Below are positions 1 through 11,355 of a stretch of 64,000 nucleotides of DNA, piece by piece. Within the stretch, counting starts at the first letter, position 1, and every line of letters begins with the position of its first letter. Source of the DNA: Pseudomonas sp. Leaf48 (GTDB lineage: Bacteria; Pseudomonadota; Gammaproteobacteria; Pseudomonadales; Pseudomonadaceae); the NCBI RefSeq assembly GCF_001421885.1, contig NZ_LMLH01000013.1, positions 37,649-101,648 of the forward strand. Reading direction: 5' to 3'. The notes under the pieces were generated by a model. The model saw only the letters and a list, made by a program, of their open reading frames with translations. It did no database searches and was not told the origin of the DNA. A program made the translations under genes and the position numbers.

Positions 1-4
1 TATC

Positions 5-1327
5 GTGAACGTGAAGACCAAGCTTTCTGATTGTCTGCGCCCGCTGATGCTGGGCGCGCTGTTCCTGAGTACTGCGGCGAGCGCCGCAGTGCAGTCCATC
101 GACAAAGTGGTGGCCATCGTCGACAACGACGTGGTCATGCAGAGCCAACTGGACCGTCGGGTCAATGAAGTTCAGCAAACCATTGCCAAGCGTGGTTCTG
201 CCGTGCCGCCAGCCAGCGTGCTGGAGCAGCAGGTACTTGAGCGTCTGATCGTCGAAAACCTGCAATTGCAGATCGGCGAGCGCTCCGGCATCCGCATTAC
301 CGACGAAGAACTGAACCAGGCTGTCGGCACCATCGCCCAGCGCAACAACATGTCGATCGAACAGTTCCGCGCAGCCCTGGCTCACGATGGCCTGTCTTAC
401 GACGACGCACGTGAGCAGATTCGTCGCGAAATGGTGATCAGCCGTGTCCGTCAGCGCCGCGTCGCCGAACGCATCCAGGTCTCCGAGCAGGAAGTGAAGA
501 ACTTCCTGGCTTCCGACCTTGGCAAAATGCAGCTGTCCGAAGAGTTCCGCCTGGCCAACATCCTGATTCCCACGCCGGAAAGCGCCAACTCCGAAGCGAT
601 TCAGAATGCTGCCAGACAGGCCGACGCGGTTTACCAGCAGCTCAAGCAAGGTGCTGACTTTGCTCAACTGGCCATTGCCAAGTCCGCCAGCGAAACCGCA
701 CTGGAAGGCGGCGACATGGGCTGGCGTAAAGCCGCTCAACTGCCACCTCCGTTCGATCGCCTGCTCAGCAGCATGACCGTTGGCGACGTGACCCAGCCTA
801 TGCGCACCCCGGGGGGCTTCATTATCCTGAAGATCCTCGACAAGCGTGGCGGCGAAACCCAGATGCGCGATGAAGTGCATGTGCGTCACATCCTGGTCAA
901 GCCAAGCCCGATCCGCGACGAAGCAAAAACCAAGGCACTGGCCGATTCGCTCTACACCCGTATCGAATCGGGTGAAGACTTCGGCGAGCTGGCGAAAAGC
1001 TACTCGGAAGATCCGGGATCTGCCCTCAACGGCGGCGACCTGAACTGGATCGACCCGAACGCATTGGTGCCCGAGTTCCGCGAAGTGATGGCCAAGACCC
1101 CTCAAGGTCAGCTGTCGCGCCCTTTCCAGACTCAATACGGCTGGCATGTTCTGGAAGTCCTTGGCCGTCGCGCCACCGACAGCACCGCCCAGGCTCGCGA
1201 GCAACAGGCGATGACCGTACTGCGTAACCGCAAATACGACGAAGAACTGCAAACCTGGCTGCGTCAGATCCGTGACGAGGCGTACGTAGAAATCAAACTC
1301 CCTGGCGCAGACCAGGCAACTCAGTGA
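5..1327 (+). CDS. surA: Periplasmic chaperone / peptidyl-prolyl isomerase SurA
   Basis: SurA escorts unfolded outer-membrane proteins across the periplasm to the BAM complex and has prolyl isomerase activity. The 440-residue product starts with a basic stretch and a hydrophobic signal peptide ending near ASAA (residues 24-28). An N-terminal chaperone region follows, then two parvulin domains at roughly 180-280 and 290-390; the second opens with VRHILVKP. The GTG start sits only five bases into the window, so an earlier start cannot be excluded, but the protein already has a complete signal peptide. Its stop codon overlaps the GTG start of pdxA by four bases (GTGA), which suggests translational coupling. 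The surA-pdxA-rsmA-apaG-apaH order is classical for gamma-proteobacteria. Confidence 0.93.
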   Translation: MNVKTKLSDCLRPLMLGALFLSTAASAAVQSIDKVVAIVDNDVVMQSQLDRRVNEVQQTIAKRGSAVPPASVLEQQVLERLIVENLQLQIGERSGIRITDEELNQAVGTIAQRNNMSIEQFRAALAHDGLSYDDAREQIRREMVISRVRQRRVAERIQVSEQEVKNFLASDLGKMQLSEEFRLANILIPTPESANSEAIQNAARQADAVYQQLKQGADFAQLAIAKSASETALEGGDMGWRKAAQLPPPFDRLLSSMTVGDVTQPMRTPGGFIILKILDKRGGETQMRDEVHVRHILVKPSPIRDEAKTKALADSLYTRIESGEDFGELAKSYSEDPGSALNGGDLNWIDPNALVPEFREVMAKTPQGQLSRPFQTQYGWHVLEVLGRRATDSTAQAREQQAMTVLRNRKYDEELQTWLRQIRDEAYVEIKLPGADQATQ

Positions 1328-2313
1328 AACCCCAACGTTTCGCGCTGACACCCGGCGAACCAGCCGGCATAGGTCCCGACCTGTGCCTGCTGCTCGCCTC
1401 GCAAGCCCAGCCACACCCCCTTATTGCCATTACCAGCCGTGACCTGCTCTCCGAGCGGGCCACGCAGTTGGGCGTGGCCGTCGACTTGTTGCCAGTGACC
1501 CCGGACAACTGGCCGGATGCACCGGCGCCAGCCAACAGCCTGTACGTCTGGGATACCCCGCTCAACGCCAGGGTCACAGCCGGACAACTGGACAAGGCCA
1601 ATGCCGCGTTCGTCCTGGAAACCCTCACCCGGGCAGGCCAGGGCTGCCTGGACGGGCATTTCGCCGGCATGATCACTGCCCCCGTGCACAAGGGCGTGAT
1701 CAACGAGTCGGGGATCGCTTTTTCCGGACACACGGAATTTCTCGCCGACCTGACCCATACCGCACAAGTGGTAATGATGCTGGCTACACGCGGATTGCGT
1801 GTAGCCCTGGTGACCACCCACCTGCCCCTGCGCGAGATTGCCGATGCGATCACGCCGCAGCGTCTGGAGCAAGTCACACGCATCCTGCATGCCGATCTGC
1901 AAAACAAGTTCGGCATCGCCCGGCCGCGCATCCTGGTCTGCGGGCTCAACCCCCACGCCGGTGAAGGCGGACACCTGGGCCATGAAGAAATCGATATCAT
2001 CGAACCCACATTAGAGCGCCTGCGCAGCGAGGGAATGGACCTTCGTGGCCCCCTGCCCGCCGACACTCTGTTTACCCCCAAATATCTGGAGCACTGCGAC
2101 GCAGTGCTGGCGATGTACCATGACCAGGGCCTGCCGGTGCTGAAGTACAAAGGCTTCGGCGCGGCAGTCAACGTGACCCTCGGCTTGCCGATCATCCGCA
2201 CATCGGTCGACCATGGCACCGCCCTGGACCTGGCCGGCAGCGGCAAGATCGACACCGGCAGCCTGCAAGTCGCCCTGGAAACCGCCTACCAGATGGCCGA
2301 GACCCGTTTATGA
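1324..2313 (+). CDS. pdxA: 4-hydroxythreonine-4-phosphate dehydrogenase PdxA
   Basis: PdxA oxidises 4-phosphohydroxy-L-threonine with NAD+ in the cytosol, in the DXP-dependent branch of pyridoxal 5'-phosphate synthesis. The 329-residue length is normal for the family. Recognisable motifs are the N-terminal GEPAGIGPD, the metal-ligand region GHTEFLADL near residue 135, and [11 protein letters not shown] near residue 264 followed by the [11 protein letters not shown] block. The start is GTG and overlaps the surA stop by four bases. The 3' end overlaps the rsmA start by four bases (ATGA). The gene therefore sits inside a tightly coupled operon with no promoter of its own that I can see. Confidence 0.95.
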   Translation: MKPQRFALTPGEPAGIGPDLCLLLASQAQPHPLIAITSRDLLSERATQLGVAVDLLPVTPDNWPDAPAPANSLYVWDTPLNARVTAGQLDKANAAFVLETLTRAGQGCLDGHFAGMITAPVHKGVINESGIAFSGHTEFLADLTHTAQVVMMLATRGLRVALVTTHLPLREIADAITPQRLEQVTRILHADLQNKFGIARPRILVCGLNPHAGEGGHLGHEEIDIIEPTLERLRSEGMDLRGPLPADTLFTPKYLEHCDAVLAMYHDQGLPVLKYKGFGAAVNVTLGLPIIRTSVDHGTALDLAGSGKIDTGSLQVALETAYQMAETRL

Positions 2314-3128
2314 CCGAGCAATACCAACACAAGGCGCGCAAACGCTTTGGCCAGAACTTCCTGCACGATGCCGGCGTTATCGACCGCATCCTGCGCTCCA
2401 TCCATGCCAAGGCCGAAGACCGCTTGCTGGAAATCGGCCCTGGCCAGGGTGCACTGACCCAAGGCCTGCTCAGCAGCGGCGCCCAGCTCGACGTGGTGGA
2501 ACTGGACAAGGACCTGATCCCGATCCTCAACCAGCAGTTTGCCGGCAGGAGCAACTTCAACCTGCATCAGGGTGATGCGCTGAAGTTCGACTTCAACAGC
2601 CTGAATGCTGCGCCGGGCAGCCTGCGCGTGGTCGGCAACCTGCCGTACAACATCTCGACGCCGCTGATTTTTCACCTGCTGCACAACTCGCACCTGATTC
2701 GCGACATGCACTTCATGCTGCAAAAGGAAGTGGTCGAGCGCTTGGCGGCAGGTCCCGGCGGCGGCGATTGGGGCCGGTTGTCGATCATGGTCCAGTACCA
2801 CTGCCGGGTCGAGCATCTGTTCAACGTTGGGCCGGGGGCGTTCAACCCGCCACCAAAAGTCGATTCAGCCATCGTGCGCCTGGTGCCTCACGCCGTACTG
2901 CCGCATCCAGCCAAGGATCACCGCCTGCTGGAGCGCGTCGTGCGCGAAGCGTTCAACCAGCGTCGTAAAACCCTGCGTAACACGCTCAAGCTGCTGCTGA
3001 GCAACGACGAGATCACTGCCGCCGGTGTCGACGGCAGTCTGCGCCCGGAGCAACTCGACCTGGCTGCCTTTGTGCGACTGGCTGACAAGCTCAGCGAACA
3101 AGTCGTACAGACGCCTGCCGCAGACTGA
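2310..3128 (+). CDS. rsmA: 16S rRNA dimethyladenosine transferase RsmA (KsgA)
   Basis: RsmA dimethylates two adjacent adenosines in the terminal helix of 16S rRNA using S-adenosylmethionine, a late checkpoint in 30S assembly. The 272-residue protein begins with the typical [13 protein letters not shown]. It shows the SAM-binding motif [11 protein letters not shown] near residue 40 and the catalytic NLPYN motif near residue 110. The C-terminal RNA-binding half contains [10 protein letters not shown]. The ATG overlaps the pdxA stop. Downstream, a 114-base gap holding a 10-bp palindrome separates it from apaG. Confidence 0.95.
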   Translation: MTEQYQHKARKRFGQNFLHDAGVIDRILRSIHAKAEDRLLEIGPGQGALTQGLLSSGAQLDVVELDKDLIPILNQQFAGRSNFNLHQGDALKFDFNSLNAAPGSLRVVGNLPYNISTPLIFHLLHNSHLIRDMHFMLQKEVVERLAAGPGGGDWGRLSIMVQYHCRVEHLFNVGPGAFNPPPKVDSAIVRLVPHAVLPHPAKDHRLLERVVREAFNQRRKTLRNTLKLLLSNDEITAAGVDGSLRPEQLDLAAFVRLADKLSEQVVQTPAAD

Positions 3129-3142
3129 CAGGCGATGAGCGC

Positions 3143-3179
3143 TATCGGGTAGGACGCCACTCTGGTTTACTACCCGATA
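3143..3179. repeat. Perfect 10-bp inverted repeat between rsmA and apaG
   Basis: TATCGGGTAG at 3143-3152 is repeated as its exact reverse complement CTACCCGATA at 3170-3179 with a 17-base loop. There is no U-tract after it, so it is not a canonical intrinsic terminator. It may be an RNA stem, a weak terminator or a protein-binding site; the sequence does not decide which. Confidence 0.5.
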
Positions 3180-3242
3180 CTTGGCCTAGACTGAATCCAT
3201 CAGCTTCGCCCCGCGTCCCGCTTCGTTTTTAAGGCCCCTTGC

Positions 3243-3623
3243 ATGTCCGATCCTCGCTATCAGGTCGACGTCAGCGTCGTCACCCGCTATCTGGCAGAAC
3301 AATCGCAACCCGAGCACGAACGCTTTGCCTTCGCCTACACCATTACCGTGCAAAACAATGGCCTGGTCCCCGCCCAGTTGCTGTCGCGGCATTGGGTAAT
3401 CACCGATGGTGACGGGCATGTCGAAGAAGTGCGCGGTGCAGGCGTGGTTGGCCAACAGCCGTTGATCGAGCCTGGCAAAAGCCACACCTACAGCAGCGGC
3501 ACTGTGATGACCTCCAAAGTCGGCACGATGCAAGGCACCTATCAGATGCTGGCCGACGATGGCAAACATTTCGACGCCATCATCGCGCCCTTTCGCCTGG
3601 CGGTGCCCGGAGCCTTGCACTGA
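3243..3623 (+). CDS. apaG: ApaG/DUF525 domain protein
   Basis: ApaG is a small beta-sandwich protein (DUF525, fibronectin-like fold) of uncertain molecular role, usually encoded next to apaH and linked to Co2+ tolerance in enterobacteria. The 126-residue length is standard. Family features include the YTITVQNNG strand, [21 protein letters not shown] and the C-terminal [10 protein letters not shown]...[10 protein letters not shown]. The stop overlaps the apaH ATG by one base (TGATG), indicating coupled translation. Confidence 0.93.
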   Translation: MSDPRYQVDVSVVTRYLAEQSQPEHERFAFAYTITVQNNGLVPAQLLSRHWVITDGDGHVEEVRGAGVVGQQPLIEPGKSHTYSSGTVMTSKVGTMQGTYQMLADDGKHFDAIIAPFRLAVPGALH

Positions 3624-4504
3624 TGGCAACTTACGCGGTCGGCGATCTGCAAGGCTGCCTGCAAGCACTGCAATGCCTGCTCAAGCAAGTCGACTTCGAT
3701 CCACAACGGGATCGACTCTGGCTGGTGGGCGACCTGGTCAACCGCGGCCCGCAATCGCTGGAAACCCTGCGCTTCCTCTATAGCATTCGCGAATCGCTGG
3801 TGTGCGTGCTGGGCAATCACGACTTGCACCTGCTGGCCGCCGGTCGCAACATCGAACGACTGAAAAAGTCGGATACCCTGCGCGAGATTATCGAAGCCCC
3901 GGATTGCACCGAGCTGCTCGAATGGCTGCGCCAGCAAAAGCTCATGCACTACGACGAGCAACGCAATGTGGCCCTGGTCCATGCCGGTATTCCACCCCAG
4001 TGGTCGCTGCGCAAAGCCCTGAAGCTTGCAGCCGAAGTCGAGACTGCATTGCGCGACGACAACTTGCTGCCGCTTTATCTCGACGGGATGTACGGCAACG
4101 ACCCGGCGAAATGGGACAGCGACCTCAAAGGCGTGACGCGCCTGCGTGTAATCACCAACTATTTCACGCGCATGCGCTTCTGCACCGCCGAAGGCAAGCT
4201 TGACCTCAAAAGCAAAGAAGGCCTCGGCACTGCACCACCCGGCTACAAGCCCTGGTTCCATCACCTGGAACGCAAGACCAAAGACCTGAAAATCATCTTT
4301 GGCCATTGGGCCGCACTGGAAGGCAAGAGTGAGGTGCCGGGCATCCTGGCCCTCGATACCGGTTGCGTCTGGGGCGGAGCCCTGACCCTTATGAATGTCG
4401 ACAGCTTTGAACGTCTGTCCTGCAAATGCGACGAGCACGGTCACGCCCTGCCGCCAGTCGCCCCGACCATTACCCAAACATCGCCAGCCAGCGCCCCGCG
4501 CTAG
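3623..4504 (+). CDS. apaH: Symmetrical bis(5'-nucleosyl)-tetraphosphatase ApaH
   Basis: ApaH hydrolyses Ap4A and related dinucleoside polyphosphates (including NpnN RNA caps) to two ADP. It belongs to the calcineurin-like metallophosphatases, and the three metal-binding blocks are present in order: GDLQGC at the N-terminus, GDLVNRGP near residue 38 and GNHDLH near residue 65. Length 293 aa is slightly above the E. coli enzyme because of a short C-terminal tail rich in Ser, Pro and Thr. Translation is coupled to apaG. glpE follows after 32 bases with its own ribosome-binding site. Confidence 0.94.
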   Translation: MATYAVGDLQGCLQALQCLLKQVDFDPQRDRLWLVGDLVNRGPQSLETLRFLYSIRESLVCVLGNHDLHLLAAGRNIERLKKSDTLREIIEAPDCTELLEWLRQQKLMHYDEQRNVALVHAGIPPQWSLRKALKLAAEVETALRDDNLLPLYLDGMYGNDPAKWDSDLKGVTRLRVITNYFTRMRFCTAEGKLDLKSKEGLGTAPPGYKPWFHHLERKTKDLKIIFGHWAALEGKSEVPGILALDTGCVWGGALTLMNVDSFERLSCKCDEHGHALPPVAPTITQTSPASAPR

Positions 4505-4536
4505 ACTGCCATTCAGCCGAGCCACAGGAGCCCGAC

Positions 4537-4866
4537 ATGAGCGAATTCAAACGCATCCCCCCGGAACAGGCCCAGGCCTTGCGCGAGCAAGGCGCGGTGG
4601 TCGTTGACGTCCGCGACCCCGCCACTTTTGCCGCCCTGCACATCGCAGGCTCCAGACACCTGGACAACCATTCCCTGCACGCCTTCATTCAGGGCGCCGA
4701 CCTCGACGCACCGACCGTGGTGGTCTGCTATCACGGCAACTCCAGTCAGGGTGCTGCCGCCTACCTGATCAGCCAGGGCTTTTCCGATGTCTACAGCATG
4801 GATGGCGGTTTCGAGCTGTGGCGCACGACCTATCCTGCGGAAACGGCGCAAGGCACCTCTGAATAA
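4537..4866 (+). CDS. glpE: Thiosulfate sulfurtransferase GlpE (single-domain rhodanese)
   Basis: GlpE transfers sulfane sulfur from thiosulfate to cyanide or thioredoxin through a cysteine persulfide in the cytosol. The product is 109 residues, one rhodanese domain, with the catalytic loop CYHGNSSQG at Cys64. I chose the ATG at 4537 because CACAGGAG lies just upstream and the N-terminus [11 protein letters not shown] matches the family. A longer in-frame extension upstream reads through the apaH 3' end and is not credible. It is probably cotranscribed with apaGH. Confidence 0.93.
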   Translation: MSEFKRIPPEQAQALREQGAVVVDVRDPATFAALHIAGSRHLDNHSLHAFIQGADLDAPTVVVCYHGNSSQGAAAYLISQGFSDVYSMDGGFELWRTTYPAETAQGTSE

Positions 4867-5163
4867 TTTTTTTGTAACCTTGCAAGCCCCGGCCTCCGTG
4901 GGCTTGCGCGGAGGCAGACGAACGGTCTGCCACAGTTAATTACGTATCTCACCTTTACCTCCCGAATTCCCAACTATCCTTAAGCGCAGGCCATCCAAAA
5001 CAGGGGAGAGCCGGTACACCGGCGCACGGGTCATCGGGAGTAGCTTTCGGAGTCGTCAGCTCCGGGAGAGTTCTGGGGGGTAAACAGCAATCGCCTGTTC
5101 GATTGCTGCCAGCATCGACTGAATGATCCGGCGTCGGCTCCACGTATCGAGCGAGGTGACGTC
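4867..5163 (+). promoter_or_regulatory. Structured leader/intergenic region ahead of prkA
   Basis: This 297-base gap contains no credible gene. Its first part has overlapping palindromes: GCAAGCCC with GGGCTTGC at 4882-4907, GCCTCCG with CGGAGGC at 4892-4915, and GGCAGA with TCTGCC. These may terminate glpE transcription in either direction. The second part (about 4995-5080) has small hairpins such as CCGG-TACA-CCGG and CGGAG-CTCCG, and several GGA motifs (AGGGGAG, CGGGAG twice) reminiscent of Rsm/Csr targets. The prkA ribosome-binding site GAGG lies at 5153-5156. Confidence 0.4.
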
Positions 5164-7086
5164 ATGAGTATCTTTAGCCACTTCCAACAACGCTTCGAGT
5201 CCACACGCCAGGAAGAACTCTCTCTGCAAGAGTATCTGGAGCTGTGCAAAAACGACCGCAGCGCCTACGTTTCCGCCGCCGAGCGTCTGCTGCTGGCCAT
5301 CGGAGAACCTGAACTGCTCGACACCTCGACCAACTCGAGGCTGTCGCGAATCTTCTCCAACAAGGTGATTCGTCGCTATCCGGCCTTTGAAGACTTCCAC
5401 GGGATGGAAGAATGCATCGACCAGATCGTCTCGTATTTCCGCCATGCCGCTCAGGGCCTGGAGGAAAAGAAACAGATTCTTTACCTGCTCGGTCCTGTCG
5501 GTGGTGGTAAATCGTCCCTGGCCGAAAAGCTCAAACAATTGATCGAAAAAGTGCCCTTCTACGCGATCAAGGGCTCACCGGTATTCGAATCGCCCCTGGG
5601 TCTGTTCAACGCCACCGAAGATGGCGCGATCCTCGAGGAAGACTTCGGCATTCCGCGGCGCTACCTCAACACCATCATGTCGCCATGGGCCACTAAACGC
5701 CTGGCCGAGTTCGGTGGCGACATCAGCCAGTTCCGCGTAGTCAAACTCTACCCGTCGATTCTTAACCAGATCGCCGTGGCCAAGACCGAACCGGGAGACG
5801 AAAACAACCAGGACATCTCGGCGCTGGTCGGTAAGGTCGATATCCGCAAACTGGAAGAATATCCACAGAATGACGCCGACGCTTATAGCTACTCGGGGGC
5901 CCTGTGCCGGGCCAACCAGGGCTTGATGGAATTCGTCGAAATGTTCAAGGCGCCGATCAAGGTGCTGCACCCACTGCTGACCGCCACCCAGGAAGGCAAC
6001 TACAACAGTACCGAAGGCCTCGGCGCGATTCCGTTCACCGGGATCCTGTTGGCCCACTCCAACGAATCGGAATGGCACACCTTCCGCAACAACAAGAACA
6101 ACGAAGCCTTCATCGACCGGATCTACATCGTCAAAGTGCCGTACTGCCTGCGGGTCAGCGACGAAGTGAAGATCTACGACAAGCTTCTGTTCAACAGCTC
6201 CCTGGCCAAGGCCCATTGCGCACCCGACACCCTGAAGATGCTGGCCCAGTTCACTGTGCTCTCGCGCCTCAAGGAGCCAGAAAACTCCAACATCTATTCG
6301 AAGATGCGCGTGTACGACGGCGAGAACCTCAAGGACACCGATCCGAAGGCCAAGTCGATCCAGGAATACCGCGATAACGCAGGGGTCGACGAGGGCATGA
6401 ACGGCCTCTCCACCCGTTTCGCGTTCAAGATTCTGTCGAAGGTCTTCAACTTCGATCCACACGAAATCGCCGCCAACCCGGTGCACCTGCTCTACGTGCT
6501 GGAACAGCAGATCGAACAGGAACAGTTCCAGGCCGAAACCCGCGAACGCTATCTGCGCTTCCTCAAGGAGTACCTGGCACCGCGCTACATCGAATTCATC
6601 GGCAAGGAGATCCAGACCGCCTACCTCGAGTCTTACAGCGAGTACGGCCAGAACATCTTCGATCGCTATGTGCTGTACGCCGACTTCTGGATCCAGGACC
6701 AGGAATACCGCGACCCGGAAACCGGCGAGATCCTCAACCGCGTAGCGCTGAACGAAGAACTGGAGAAAATCGAAAAACCGGCCGGCATCAGCAATCCGAA
6801 GGATTTCCGCAACGAAATCGTCAACTTCGTCTTGCGCGCCCGGGCCAACAACAACGGCAAGAACCCAACCTGGCTCAGCTACGAAAAACTACGGGTGGTC
6901 ATCGAGAAAAAAATGTTCTCCAACACCGAGGACCTGCTGCCAGTCATCAGTTTCAACGCCAAGGCGAGCAAAGAGGACCAGCAGAAACACAACGACTTCG
7001 TTACACGTATGGTCGAGCGCGGTTACACCGACAAACAGGTACGGCTGCTGTCCGAGTGGTACTTGAGGGTGAGAAAGTCCCAGTAA
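5164..7086 (+). CDS. prkA: PrkA family serine protein kinase (YeaG-like)
   Basis: PrkA/YeaG is an AAA+-containing serine kinase linked to stationary phase, nitrogen starvation and stress adaptation, and in Bacillus to sporulation. The 640-residue length matches the family. A Walker A motif, GPVGGGKSS, lies near residue 110. The C-terminal half carries the kinase-like PrkA domain (REIVNFVLRAR, WLSYEKLRVVIEKKMF). SD GAGG is 7 bases from the ATG. It is the first gene of the conserved prkA-yeaH-spoVR/ycgB trio, with a 141-base gap before the second gene. Substrates are unknown from sequence. Confidence 0.94.
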   Translation: MSIFSHFQQRFESTRQEELSLQEYLELCKNDRSAYVSAAERLLLAIGEPELLDTSTNSRLSRIFSNKVIRRYPAFEDFHGMEECIDQIVSYFRHAAQGLEEKKQILYLLGPVGGGKSSLAEKLKQLIEKVPFYAIKGSPVFESPLGLFNATEDGAILEEDFGIPRRYLNTIMSPWATKRLAEFGGDISQFRVVKLYPSILNQIAVAKTEPGDENNQDISALVGKVDIRKLEEYPQNDADAYSYSGALCRANQGLMEFVEMFKAPIKVLHPLLTATQEGNYNSTEGLGAIPFTGILLAHSNESEWHTFRNNKNNEAFIDRIYIVKVPYCLRVSDEVKIYDKLLFNSSLAKAHCAPDTLKMLAQFTVLSRLKEPENSNIYSKMRVYDGENLKDTDPKAKSIQEYRDNAGVDEGMNGLSTRFAFKILSKVFNFDPHEIAANPVHLLYVLEQQIEQEQFQAETRERYLRFLKEYLAPRYIEFIGKEIQTAYLESYSEYGQNIFDRYVLYADFWIQDQEYRDPETGEILNRVALNEELEKIEKPAGISNPKDFRNEIVNFVLRARANNNGKNPTWLSYEKLRVVIEKKMFSNTEDLLPVISFNAKASKEDQQKHNDFVTRMVERGYTDKQVRLLSEWYLRVRKSQ

Positions 7087-7227
7087 GGGAGCTGCAAACG
7101 GCACGCGACACTGCAGCAACGAGAACGCGCTGTTTGCGTAATTGTGGCCATATGTCGCGCGCCGCTTGTTTCTGAAGCTTCTGTCTTGCAGCTTGAAGCT
7201 TATGACTCGAAGCTCCCCGGAGGGCCT

Positions 7228-8499
7228 ATGAGCTATGTGATCGACCGACGCCTCAATGGCAAGAACAAAAGCACGGTGAACCGTCAGCGGTTTCTGCGGC
7301 GTTACCGTGATCACATCAAAAAAGCCGTCGAAGAGGCGGTCAGCCGTCGCTCCATCACGGATATGGAGCACGGCGAGCAAATCAGCATCCCTGGTCGCGA
7401 CATCGACGAACCGGTGCTTCATCACGGTCGCGGCGGCAAACAGACAGTCGTGCACCCGGGTAACAAGGAGTTCACCAGTGGCGAGCACATCGCGCGCCCA
7501 CCGGGAGGCGGAGGCGGCCGTGGTCCTGGCAAGGCTGGCAACTCCGGCGAAGGAATGGACGAGTTCGTCTTCCAGATCACCCAGGAAGAATTCCTCGAAT
7601 TCATGTTCGAAGACCTCGAACTGCCAAACCTGGTCAAGCGCAACCTGACCGGTACCGACACTTTCAAAACCGTACGTGCCGGGATCAGCAACGAAGGCAA
7701 CCCGTCACGAATCAACATCATCCGCACCCTGCGTTCAGCCCATGCGCGGCGCATCGCACTGTCCGGCAGCAGCCGGGCGAAACTGCGCGAAGCCAAGGAA
7801 GAACTTCTGCGACTAAAGCAGGAAGAACCGGACAACTTCGGTGATATTCAGGAAATCGAAGCAGAAATCGAAAAACTCAGCGCGCGCATTCATCGCGTGC
7901 CGTTTCTCGATACTTTCGACCTCAAGTACAACCTGCTGATCAAGCAGCCCAACCCCAGCTCCAAGGCCGTGATGTTCTGCCTGATGGATGTCTCCGGGTC
8001 GATGACCCAGGCGACCAAGGACATCGCCAAGCGCTTCTTCATCCTGCTGTACCTGTTCCTCAAGCGAAATTACGACAAGATCGATGTCGTGTTCATCCGC
8101 CATCACACCAGCGCCCGCGAAGTGGATGAGGAAGAGTTTTTCTACTCCCGCGAGACCGGCGGGACCATCGTCTCCAGCGCCTTGAAACTGATGCAGGAGA
8201 TCATGGCCGAGCGTTATCCGAGCAATGAGTGGAACATCTACGCTGCCCAGGCTTCCGACGGCGACAACTGGAACGACGACTCACCGATCTGCCGCGACAT
8301 CCTGATCAACCAGATCATGCCGTTCGTCCAGTACTACACTTACGTTGAGATTACCCCGCGCGAACATCAGGCCCTGTGGTTCGAATATGAGCGCATCGCC
8401 GAAGCGTTTTCCGACACCTTTGCCCAGCAACAACTGGTCTCGGCCGGGGATATCTATCCGGTCTTCCGTGAACTCTTCCAGCGCAGGTTAGTGACATGA
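7228..8499 (+). CDS. yeaH: DUF444 (YeaH/YhbH) VWA-like protein
   Basis: YeaH/YhbH proteins are almost always encoded between prkA and spoVR-type genes and are thought to act with the PrkA kinase; no catalytic activity is established. The 423-residue product has a basic N-terminus ([10 protein letters not shown]), a glycine-rich stretch near residues 90-110, and a von Willebrand A-like MIDAS motif DVSGS at Asp254. I chose the ATG at 7228, preceded by GGAG, because [14 protein letters not shown] is the family N-terminus. A longer in-frame reading upstream lacks similarity. Its stop overlaps the next gene (ATGA). Confidence 0.92.
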   Translation: MSYVIDRRLNGKNKSTVNRQRFLRRYRDHIKKAVEEAVSRRSITDMEHGEQISIPGRDIDEPVLHHGRGGKQTVVHPGNKEFTSGEHIARPPGGGGGRGPGKAGNSGEGMDEFVFQITQEEFLEFMFEDLELPNLVKRNLTGTDTFKTVRAGISNEGNPSRINIIRTLRSAHARRIALSGSSRAKLREAKEELLRLKQEEPDNFGDIQEIEAEIEKLSARIHRVPFLDTFDLKYNLLIKQPNPSSKAVMFCLMDVSGSMTQATKDIAKRFFILLYLFLKRNYDKIDVVFIRHHTSAREVDEEEFFYSRETGGTIVSSALKLMQEIMAERYPSNEWNIYAAQASDGDNWNDDSPICRDILINQIMPFVQYYTYVEITPREHQALWFEYERIAEAFSDTFAQQQLVSAGDIYPVFRELFQRRLVT

Positions 8500-10058
8500 C
8501 CGCCAAAGAGCAGAAGCGCCAACCCATTTCCACCGGCTCCGAATGGACATTCGAGCTGATCCAGGCCTATGACCGCGAAATCAGTCGTATTGCGGCGGGC
8601 TACGCCCTCGATACCTACCCTAACCAGATCGAAGTGATCACCGCCGAGCAGATGATGGACGCCTATGCCTCCGTCGGCATGCCTCTGGGTTATCACCACT
8701 GGTCCTATGGCAAACACTTCCTCAGCACCGAAAAGTCCTACAGTCGCGGCCAGATGGGCCTGGCGTACGAAATCGTGATCAACTCCGACCCGTGCATTGC
8801 CTACCTGATGGAAGAAAACACCATCTGCATGCAAGCATTGGTCGTCGCCCACGCCTGCTACGGCCATAACAGCTTTTTCAAAGGCAATTACCTGTTCCGT
8901 ACCTGGACCGATGCCAGTTCGATCATCGATTACCTGGTATTTGCCAAGCAGTACATCATGCAATGCGAGGAGCGCCACGGCATCGACGCGGTCGAGGACT
9001 TGCTGGATTCCTGCCACGCCTTGATGAACTACGGGGTCGACCGCTACAAGCGCCCCTATCCGATTTCTGCCGAAGAGGAACGCCGCCGGCAGAAGGATCG
9101 GGAGGAGCACATGCAGAAACAGATCAATGACCTGTGGCGCACCATCCCCAAAGGCGCGGACAAATACAGCGACAAGGACAACGCACGCTTCCCCGCTGAA
9201 CCCCAGGAAAACATCCTGTACTTCATCGAAAAACACGCGCCGTTGCTGGAGCCCTGGCAGCGGGAAATCGTCAGGATCGTGCGCAAGATCGCCCAGTATT
9301 TTTACCCTCAACGCCAGACCCAGGTGATGAACGAGGGCTGGGCAACGTTCTGGCACTACACGCTGATGAACGATTTGTACGACGAGGGCCTGGTCACCGA
9401 CGGCTTCATGATGGAGTTCCTGACGTCCCACACCAGCGTGGTGTTCCAGCCCGGCTTCGACAGCCCCTATTACAGCGGCATCAACCCCTACGCCCTGGGT
9501 TTTGCCATGTACCGGGACATTCGGCGCATGTGCGAAGAGCCAACGGAAGAAGACCGTCGCTGGTTCCCGGACATTGCAGGCAGCGACTGGTTGGCAGCCA
9601 TCAAGTTCGCCATGAGCAGCTTCAAGGACGAGAGCTTCATCCTGCAGTACCTTTCGCCCAAGGTGATCCGCGACCTCAAGCTGTTCAGCATTCTCGATGA
9701 CGACCAGAAGGATGACTTGCTGGTGCCGGCCATTCACGATGAAGGCGGCTACCGCATCATTCGTGAAACCCTGGCCGCGCAGTACAACCTGGGCAACCGC
9801 GAGCCGAACGTGCAGATCTACAGCATCGATCGTCGCGGCGATCGCTCCCTGACCTTGCGCCACCAGCAGCACGACCGCAAACCCCTGGGAGAGTCCACCG
9901 AGGAAGTACTCAAACACCTGCACCGCCTCTGGGGCTTCGACATTCACCTGGAGACCCTGCAAGGCGACCAGGTCATGAAAACCCACCATGTACCACCCAG
10001 AAACGAGCATAGCGAAGGCGATTACGGCCGGCTGGACCTGGCCGTCATTCATCTTTGA
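8496..10058 (+). CDS. ycgB: SpoVR family protein (YcgB-like)
   Basis: SpoVR/YcgB proteins are conserved partners of PrkA and YeaH; in Bacillus subtilis SpoVR is needed for normal spore cortex, and in enterobacteria YcgB is RpoS-dependent. The mechanism is unknown. The 520 residues match the family, with [10 protein letters not shown] near residue 65, [18 protein letters not shown] near 125 and [19 protein letters not shown] near 280. The histidine-rich HACYGHN and WATFWH segments suggest a metal site, which is inference. The four-base overlap with the yeaH-like gene indicates a coupled pair. Confidence 0.92.
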   Translation: MTAKEQKRQPISTGSEWTFELIQAYDREISRIAAGYALDTYPNQIEVITAEQMMDAYASVGMPLGYHHWSYGKHFLSTEKSYSRGQMGLAYEIVINSDPCIAYLMEENTICMQALVVAHACYGHNSFFKGNYLFRTWTDASSIIDYLVFAKQYIMQCEERHGIDAVEDLLDSCHALMNYGVDRYKRPYPISAEEERRRQKDREEHMQKQINDLWRTIPKGADKYSDKDNARFPAEPQENILYFIEKHAPLLEPWQREIVRIVRKIAQYFYPQRQTQVMNEGWATFWHYTLMNDLYDEGLVTDGFMMEFLTSHTSVVFQPGFDSPYYSGINPYALGFAMYRDIRRMCEEPTEEDRRWFPDIAGSDWLAAIKFAMSSFKDESFILQYLSPKVIRDLKLFSILDDDQKDDLLVPAIHDEGGYRIIRETLAAQYNLGNREPNVQIYSIDRRGDRSLTLRHQQHDRKPLGESTEEVLKHLHRLWGFDIHLETLQGDQVMKTHHVPPRNEHSEGDYGRLDLAVIHL

Positions 10059-10121
10059 TCCGGTTTGCGCCTCCGAAAGCCCGACGCAACGGTTATCCTG
10101 TCGAGCTAACGGAGGTTTTTT

Positions 10122-11351
10122 ATGCAGATTTATAAAGTCGGCGGCGCCGTACGTGATCGCCTGCTGGGCAAACCCGTCACCGATATCGATTGGGTAGTGG
10201 TCGGCGCTACCACCGATGAAATGCTCGCCAAGGGCTTTCGTCCAGTGGGTGCGGACTTCCCGGTATTTCTTCATCCCAAAAGCGGTGAGGAATACGCCCT
10301 GGCCCGTACCGAACGCAAAAGCGGACGCGGTTACGGCGGCTTTACCTTTCATGCCAGCCCCGAAGTGACTCTGGAAGAAGACCTGATTCGCCGCGACCTG
10401 ACGATTAACGCCATGGCCGAAGACGATCAACAGAACCTGACCGATCCTTATCATGGTCAGCGTGATCTGGAAGCGCGCGTGCTGCGCCACGTTTCCCCGG
10501 CATTCGCCGAAGATCCGCTCAGGGTTCTGCGTGTAGCCCGCTTCGCCGCGCGTTATGCCGGACTGGGATTCACCGTCGCCCCAGAAACCCTGGAGCTTAT
10601 GCGCCAGCTCAGCGAATCCGGCGAACTGGAGGCTTTGACGGCTGAACGCAGCTGGAAGGAAATTTCCCGCGCACTGATGGAAGATCAGCCCCAAGTGTTC
10701 ATTCGGGTACTGCGCGAATGCGGCGCCCTGAAGGTGCTGATGCCCGAAGTGGACGCACTCTTCGGCGTGCCACAACCTGAAGCTCATCACCCGGAAATCG
10801 ACACCGGCGAGCACATCCTGAACGTCTTGCAGCAAGCCGCACAACACAAACAGCCACTCACCGTGCGCTGGGCCAGCCTGCTGCATGACCTGGGCAAAGG
10901 CCTGACGCCAGAGGAAGAATGGCCGCGGCACATCGCCCACGAGTTCAAAGGCCTGAAGCTGATCAAAGCGGTCAACGAACGTTTCAAGGCACCCAGGGAT
11001 TGCCAGGAACTGGCGCTGCTGGTGGGCGAATATCACACCCACGGGCATCGCGCCCTTGAACTCAAGCCTTCAACGCTGCTTGAGCTGCTGCAAAGCTTCG
11101 ACGTTTATCGTCGACCGCAACGCTTCGAGGAATTCATTGCCGCGTGCGAAATGGATGCACGTGGACGCAAAGGCCTGGAACAGCGAAGTTATCCACAGGC
11201 GGATTATTTGCGTGGGGCAGCGATGGCGGCGCGCAGTGTTGCGGTGCAGCCGCTGCTGGAGAAAGGATTCAAGGGGCCGGAGCTGGGTGAAGCGATCAAG
11301 CGTGAACGGCTCAAAGCACTGAAGGCTTACAAAGAAGCTGCGTCCGTGTGA
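10122..11351 (+). CDS. cca: Multifunctional CCA tRNA nucleotidyltransferase
   Basis: Cca adds or repairs the 3' CCA of tRNAs using CTP and ATP. The proteobacterial long form also has an HD domain with phosphohydrolase activities. The 409-residue protein begins with the nucleotidyltransferase signature [20 protein letters not shown], shows the [10 protein letters not shown] motif near residue 90, and has an HD domain with LLHDLGKG near residue 255. A strong SD (GGAGG, 7 bases upstream) fixes the ATG. A perfect REP pair follows the stop almost directly and separates the gene from the convergent folK. Confidence 0.95.
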   Translation: MQIYKVGGAVRDRLLGKPVTDIDWVVVGATTDEMLAKGFRPVGADFPVFLHPKSGEEYALARTERKSGRGYGGFTFHASPEVTLEEDLIRRDLTINAMAEDDQQNLTDPYHGQRDLEARVLRHVSPAFAEDPLRVLRVARFAARYAGLGFTVAPETLELMRQLSESGELEALTAERSWKEISRALMEDQPQVFIRVLRECGALKVLMPEVDALFGVPQPEAHHPEIDTGEHILNVLQQAAQHKQPLTVRWASLLHDLGKGLTPEEEWPRHIAHEFKGLKLIKAVNERFKAPRDCQELALLVGEYHTHGHRALELKPSTLLELLQSFDVYRRPQRFEEFIAACEMDARGRKGLEQRSYPQADYLRGAAMAARSVAVQPLLEKGFKGPELGEAIKRERLKALKAYKEAASV

Positions 11352-11355
11352 AGAG

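Noticed and set aside
8454..11048. 864-codon open frame antisense to the spoVR-like and cca genes
   Set aside because: A typical mirror frame in high-GC DNA opposite strongly supported genes.
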